Below, one piece after another: positions 15,139 through 17,025 of a stretch of 17,025 bases of DNA. The position numbers and the translations under genes were made by a program. The notes beneath the pieces are model-generated. The model saw only the letters and a program-made list of their open reading frames with translations. It was not told the DNA's origin and ran no database searches. The stretch is from the NCBI GenBank assembly GCA_000310025.1, contig FN648962.1:1-17025 (forward strand). Reading direction: 5' to 3'. The first letter of the stretch is position 1. Every line of letters begins with the position of its first letter. The stretch comes from Ectocarpus siliculosus (lineage: Eukaryota; Sar; Phaeophyceae; Ectocarpales; Ectocarpaceae).

Positions 15139-16227
15139 TTGCCCCACCCTTTGGTTGTCCTCAATTTTCACGGGTCCTTTGACATGTCGATTGAGGGCGT
15201 AGAGTTCCCGGAAACAGTGAAGAAGATGTCATTGGGAGGCGGCCCGAATGGGAGTTTCGACCGGCCAATTGGCAGGGTCCGCTGGCCTTCATATTTGGTG
15301 GAACTCATGACAGAAGGACAATTCAACCAACACATTGAACAGCTTGACCTGCCCGGCTGCGTGAAGTACGTATTTCTTGGAGGATGGTTCAACAGGCCTA
15401 TCGCGGGGGTGACTTGGCCAAAATCATTGCAACAGTTGACGTTTGGGATGAGGTTTAACCAGCCGTTGATGTCGACCGCCAATGATTGGCCTGAGGGATT
15501 GATCAGTCTAGAGACCGGTGCAGGGTTCCGGCAGAGCCTGGACGACGCAGTGTTGCCTCCTCGGCTTCAACGTCTCGATCTCGGGGGGGGGTGGAACCAG
15601 AGTATGGGGGGAGTGAGCCTCCCTCACGGGCTCGAGGTTGTCGTGTTTGGAGAGTCTTTCAACCGACCCTTGAACAACGTTCGATGGAAATCGTATGCCT
15701 TCAGAGTTATCTCGTTCAAGTTGGCATTCAACCAGGTGGTACATGCTGTGGAATGGCCCCGCTCCTTGGAGGTAATTAGGTTCGGAGATCGTTTTGCCGA
15801 GTGTGAGTCGCTTTCTCGCACGCAGTGGCCGCCCACACTGCTCGAACTCGAGGTAGGGGGGGGAATGGGCCCAGGATTCCAACGTATAACTTTGCCGCAG
15901 AGCCTGCAGAAGTTGGTGCTTGGGGGCGAGTTTAATGGAAATTTTCGCCGTGCGCAGTTGCCACCTCGGCTGCAATCGCTTGTCTTCGGACGAAAGTACG
16001 CCCAGCCCATTTTTCGTCCACAGTCATGGCCTCTGACCCTCAAGGATATGTCATTTGGGGCGAGCTACAGGGAGGACCTAGCCCGAATTACGTGGCCTTC
16101 AGCTATAGTCGACCTGCGGTTTGAGGGGATGTCTGAAGATGACAACTTCGTGAAAAACTGCGTGTGGCCAAAGTCAGTGGAGAGGGTACATTTGCGGGGG
16201 GGGGTGGTCGTGACTCGCTCACCATAG
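15139..16227 (+). CDS. FNIP-like leucine-rich repeat protein (about 15 repeats)
   Basis: The frame encodes 362 residues, ending TAG at 16225-16227. It is almost entirely built of about 15 repeats of 22-25 residues with the pattern FNxPhixxVxWPxSLxxLxFGxx. Clear examples are FNRPIAGVTWPKSLQQLTFG, FNQVVHAVEWPRSLEVIRFG and FNGNFRRAQLPPRLQSLVFG; later ones vary the first residues (YAQPIFRPQSWPLTLKDMSF). Such FNIP-type repeats form leucine-rich-repeat solenoids used for protein binding and are expanded in Dictyostelium and some algae. No signal peptide or membrane anchor is seen, so a cytoplasmic location is guessed. There is no ATG at the start: the frame opens on TTG, and it stays open upstream into the G-rich junction, where it reads GFGGLKLPHPL. 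This supports joining it to the ORF at 14682-15137. Partner and function are unknown. Confidence 0.85.
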   Translation: MPHPLVVLNFHGSFDMSIEGVEFPETVKKMSLGGGPNGSFDRPIGRVRWPSYLVELMTEGQFNQHIEQLDLPGCVKYVFLGGWFNRPIAGVTWPKSLQQLTFGMRFNQPLMSTANDWPEGLISLETGAGFRQSLDDAVLPPRLQRLDLGGGWNQSMGGVSLPHGLEVVVFGESFNRPLNNVRWKSYAFRVISFKLAFNQVVHAVEWPRSLEVIRFGDRFAECESLSRTQWPPTLLELEVGGGMGPGFQRITLPQSLQKLVLGGEFNGNFRRAQLPPRLQSLVFGRKYAQPIFRPQSWPLTLKDMSFGASYREDLARITWPSAIVDLRFEGMSEDDNFVKNCVWPKSVERVHLRGGVVVTRSP

Positions 16228-17025
16228 TGACAAGGGGAGCCATTCCTTCATGGAAAAACAAGTAAGTGTCTCACGTCAAGTGAGTAGGTAGCTCGGGGTT
16301 TGTAGTAGGACAGACCACCCGGGCCCCCCAGGAGACGGACGGAGGGGGGAGCCAATGTCAATCGCGTGCTAGCGTGCGTTCGTACGATTTTTTTCTTCCC
16401 CAATAGTGTTGTTGCAATGGTTGCTGGCTTGTTCATGGCCACTTGCTTGGTCGAGATTACGGGACTGGGCTTGTCATATGACCACCATAGGGGGTCATGT
16501 AGCGTTTTGCGTTCTTAATGTACAACGATTGCCTGTCAGACGATATCCTTGTGTGGGTGGGCCTTTCATTCGCATACCCCACGCATTGTTCGACCCTGTC
16601 TCAAATGCTCATCTCGAGCCAAACACAGCAGTGCTGCAGCTCCCTACAGTGCAAATCTCGTGGGGGGCTCCAGCATCGTGCGGTAGGGAATGTATGAACC
16701 ACTTTGTCACACCACACCGGGTTGGTTCGGGCAGATTAAACCTTGTGTGGCCGACACAAGTCAGCCGCGACTGTTGCCTGTATGTCTCACCATGGGCGGG
16801 CAAGGCCGTTCGGGTGAACTGAGCAAGAGGGTCCTGCGTGCTGCCCGCTACAAACGCTTTGTTCAGTTGTTTTCGTTTTTTTGTGATTTATTTGCTGGTT
16901 GAGTGCCCGCTCGTTGTACACTACCCGACCGCCCGACCGACACAACCCTACCCTACCCTACCCAAAAACCAACCCTCAAACCAATCCAACGGCGGCGAAC
17001 GACGAAGAGACGGCGGCTAAGCCTC
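16228..17025. other. Non-coding stretch downstream of the repeat protein
   Basis: It should hold the 3' UTR of the repeat protein. A plus-strand frame at 16406-16822 (138 residues) shows no motif and is not called. Near the right end there are short CCCGACCG and CCCTACCCTA repeats (16924-16962) and a purine-rich gcggcgaacgacgaagag, which could be the 5' leader of a gene beyond the window. Confidence 0.45.

Noticed and set aside
16406-16822. 138-residue plus-strand frame
   Set aside because: No motif, no clear promoter or splice signal, and a residue mix like random translation.
16940-16962. CCCTACCCTACCCTA run resembling telomeric repeat
   Set aside because: Only about four 5-bp units, not a standard 6- or 7-bp telomere repeat, and inside otherwise ordinary sequence.

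Overview
The window looks like gene-poor nuclear DNA of a eukaryote, most likely a stramenopile alga of the brown-alga type; that assignment is an inference. The evidence is the absence of bacterial-style gene packing, splice-like donors and acceptors, minisatellites and palindromic repeats, a decayed Ty3/gypsy-type retroelement, and one well-preserved protein made of about fifteen FNIP-like leucine-rich repeats, a kind expanded in several algal and amoebal genomes. I found no rRNA, tRNA, CRISPR array or bacterial operon.

Layout. Positions 2-437 are the end of a 75-bp minisatellite that is open in frame and may encode a Ser/Thr-rich repeat protein. A small minus-strand ORF (694-936) ends in a zinc-finger-like Cys/His cluster. 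From about 1390 to 4820 lies a minus-strand Ty3/gypsy-like element that is truncated and mutated. A Pro/Gln-rich, then basic, then acidic Gag-like part (about 4820-3011) is followed by only the C-terminal end of Pol (integrase tail plus an extra domain, 2840-1899). Protease, reverse transcriptase, RNase H and the integrase core are absent. A 150-bp sequence is present twice, once right after each of the two ORF stop codons. A hairpin-rich, LTR-like segment follows.

From about 4820 to 10.9 kb I see almost no convincing gene. The stretch holds five copies of a diverged 60-70-bp motif spaced 0.5-1 kb apart, recurring TACTCACC motifs (splice-donor-like on the minus strand), a degenerate GT-rich tandem repeat (8690-8875) and one possible terminal coding exon on the minus strand (8381-8653). 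From 10.89 to 11.84 kb is a cluster of self-complementary DNA: a perfect 8-bp hairpin, a roughly 310-bp array of interleaved CCATGG/GTTAAC palindromes, and a roughly 400-bp foldback element with nested internal hairpins.

From 13.2 to 16.2 kb the plus strand becomes coding-like: fragments with splice-like borders at 13280-14399, then a 151-aa ORF (14682-15137) followed one base later, in the +1 frame, by the 362-aa repeat protein (15139-16227). A G6 run just before the junction would join the two ORFs if it were one base shorter, so these are probably one gene with a homopolymer indel or sequencing error. The last 800 bases hold nothing I can call.

The strongest candidates for something undescribed are the repeated post-stop hairpin module of the retroelement, the palindrome/foldback cluster at 11 kb, and the five-copy spaced motif at 4.8-8.3 kb.
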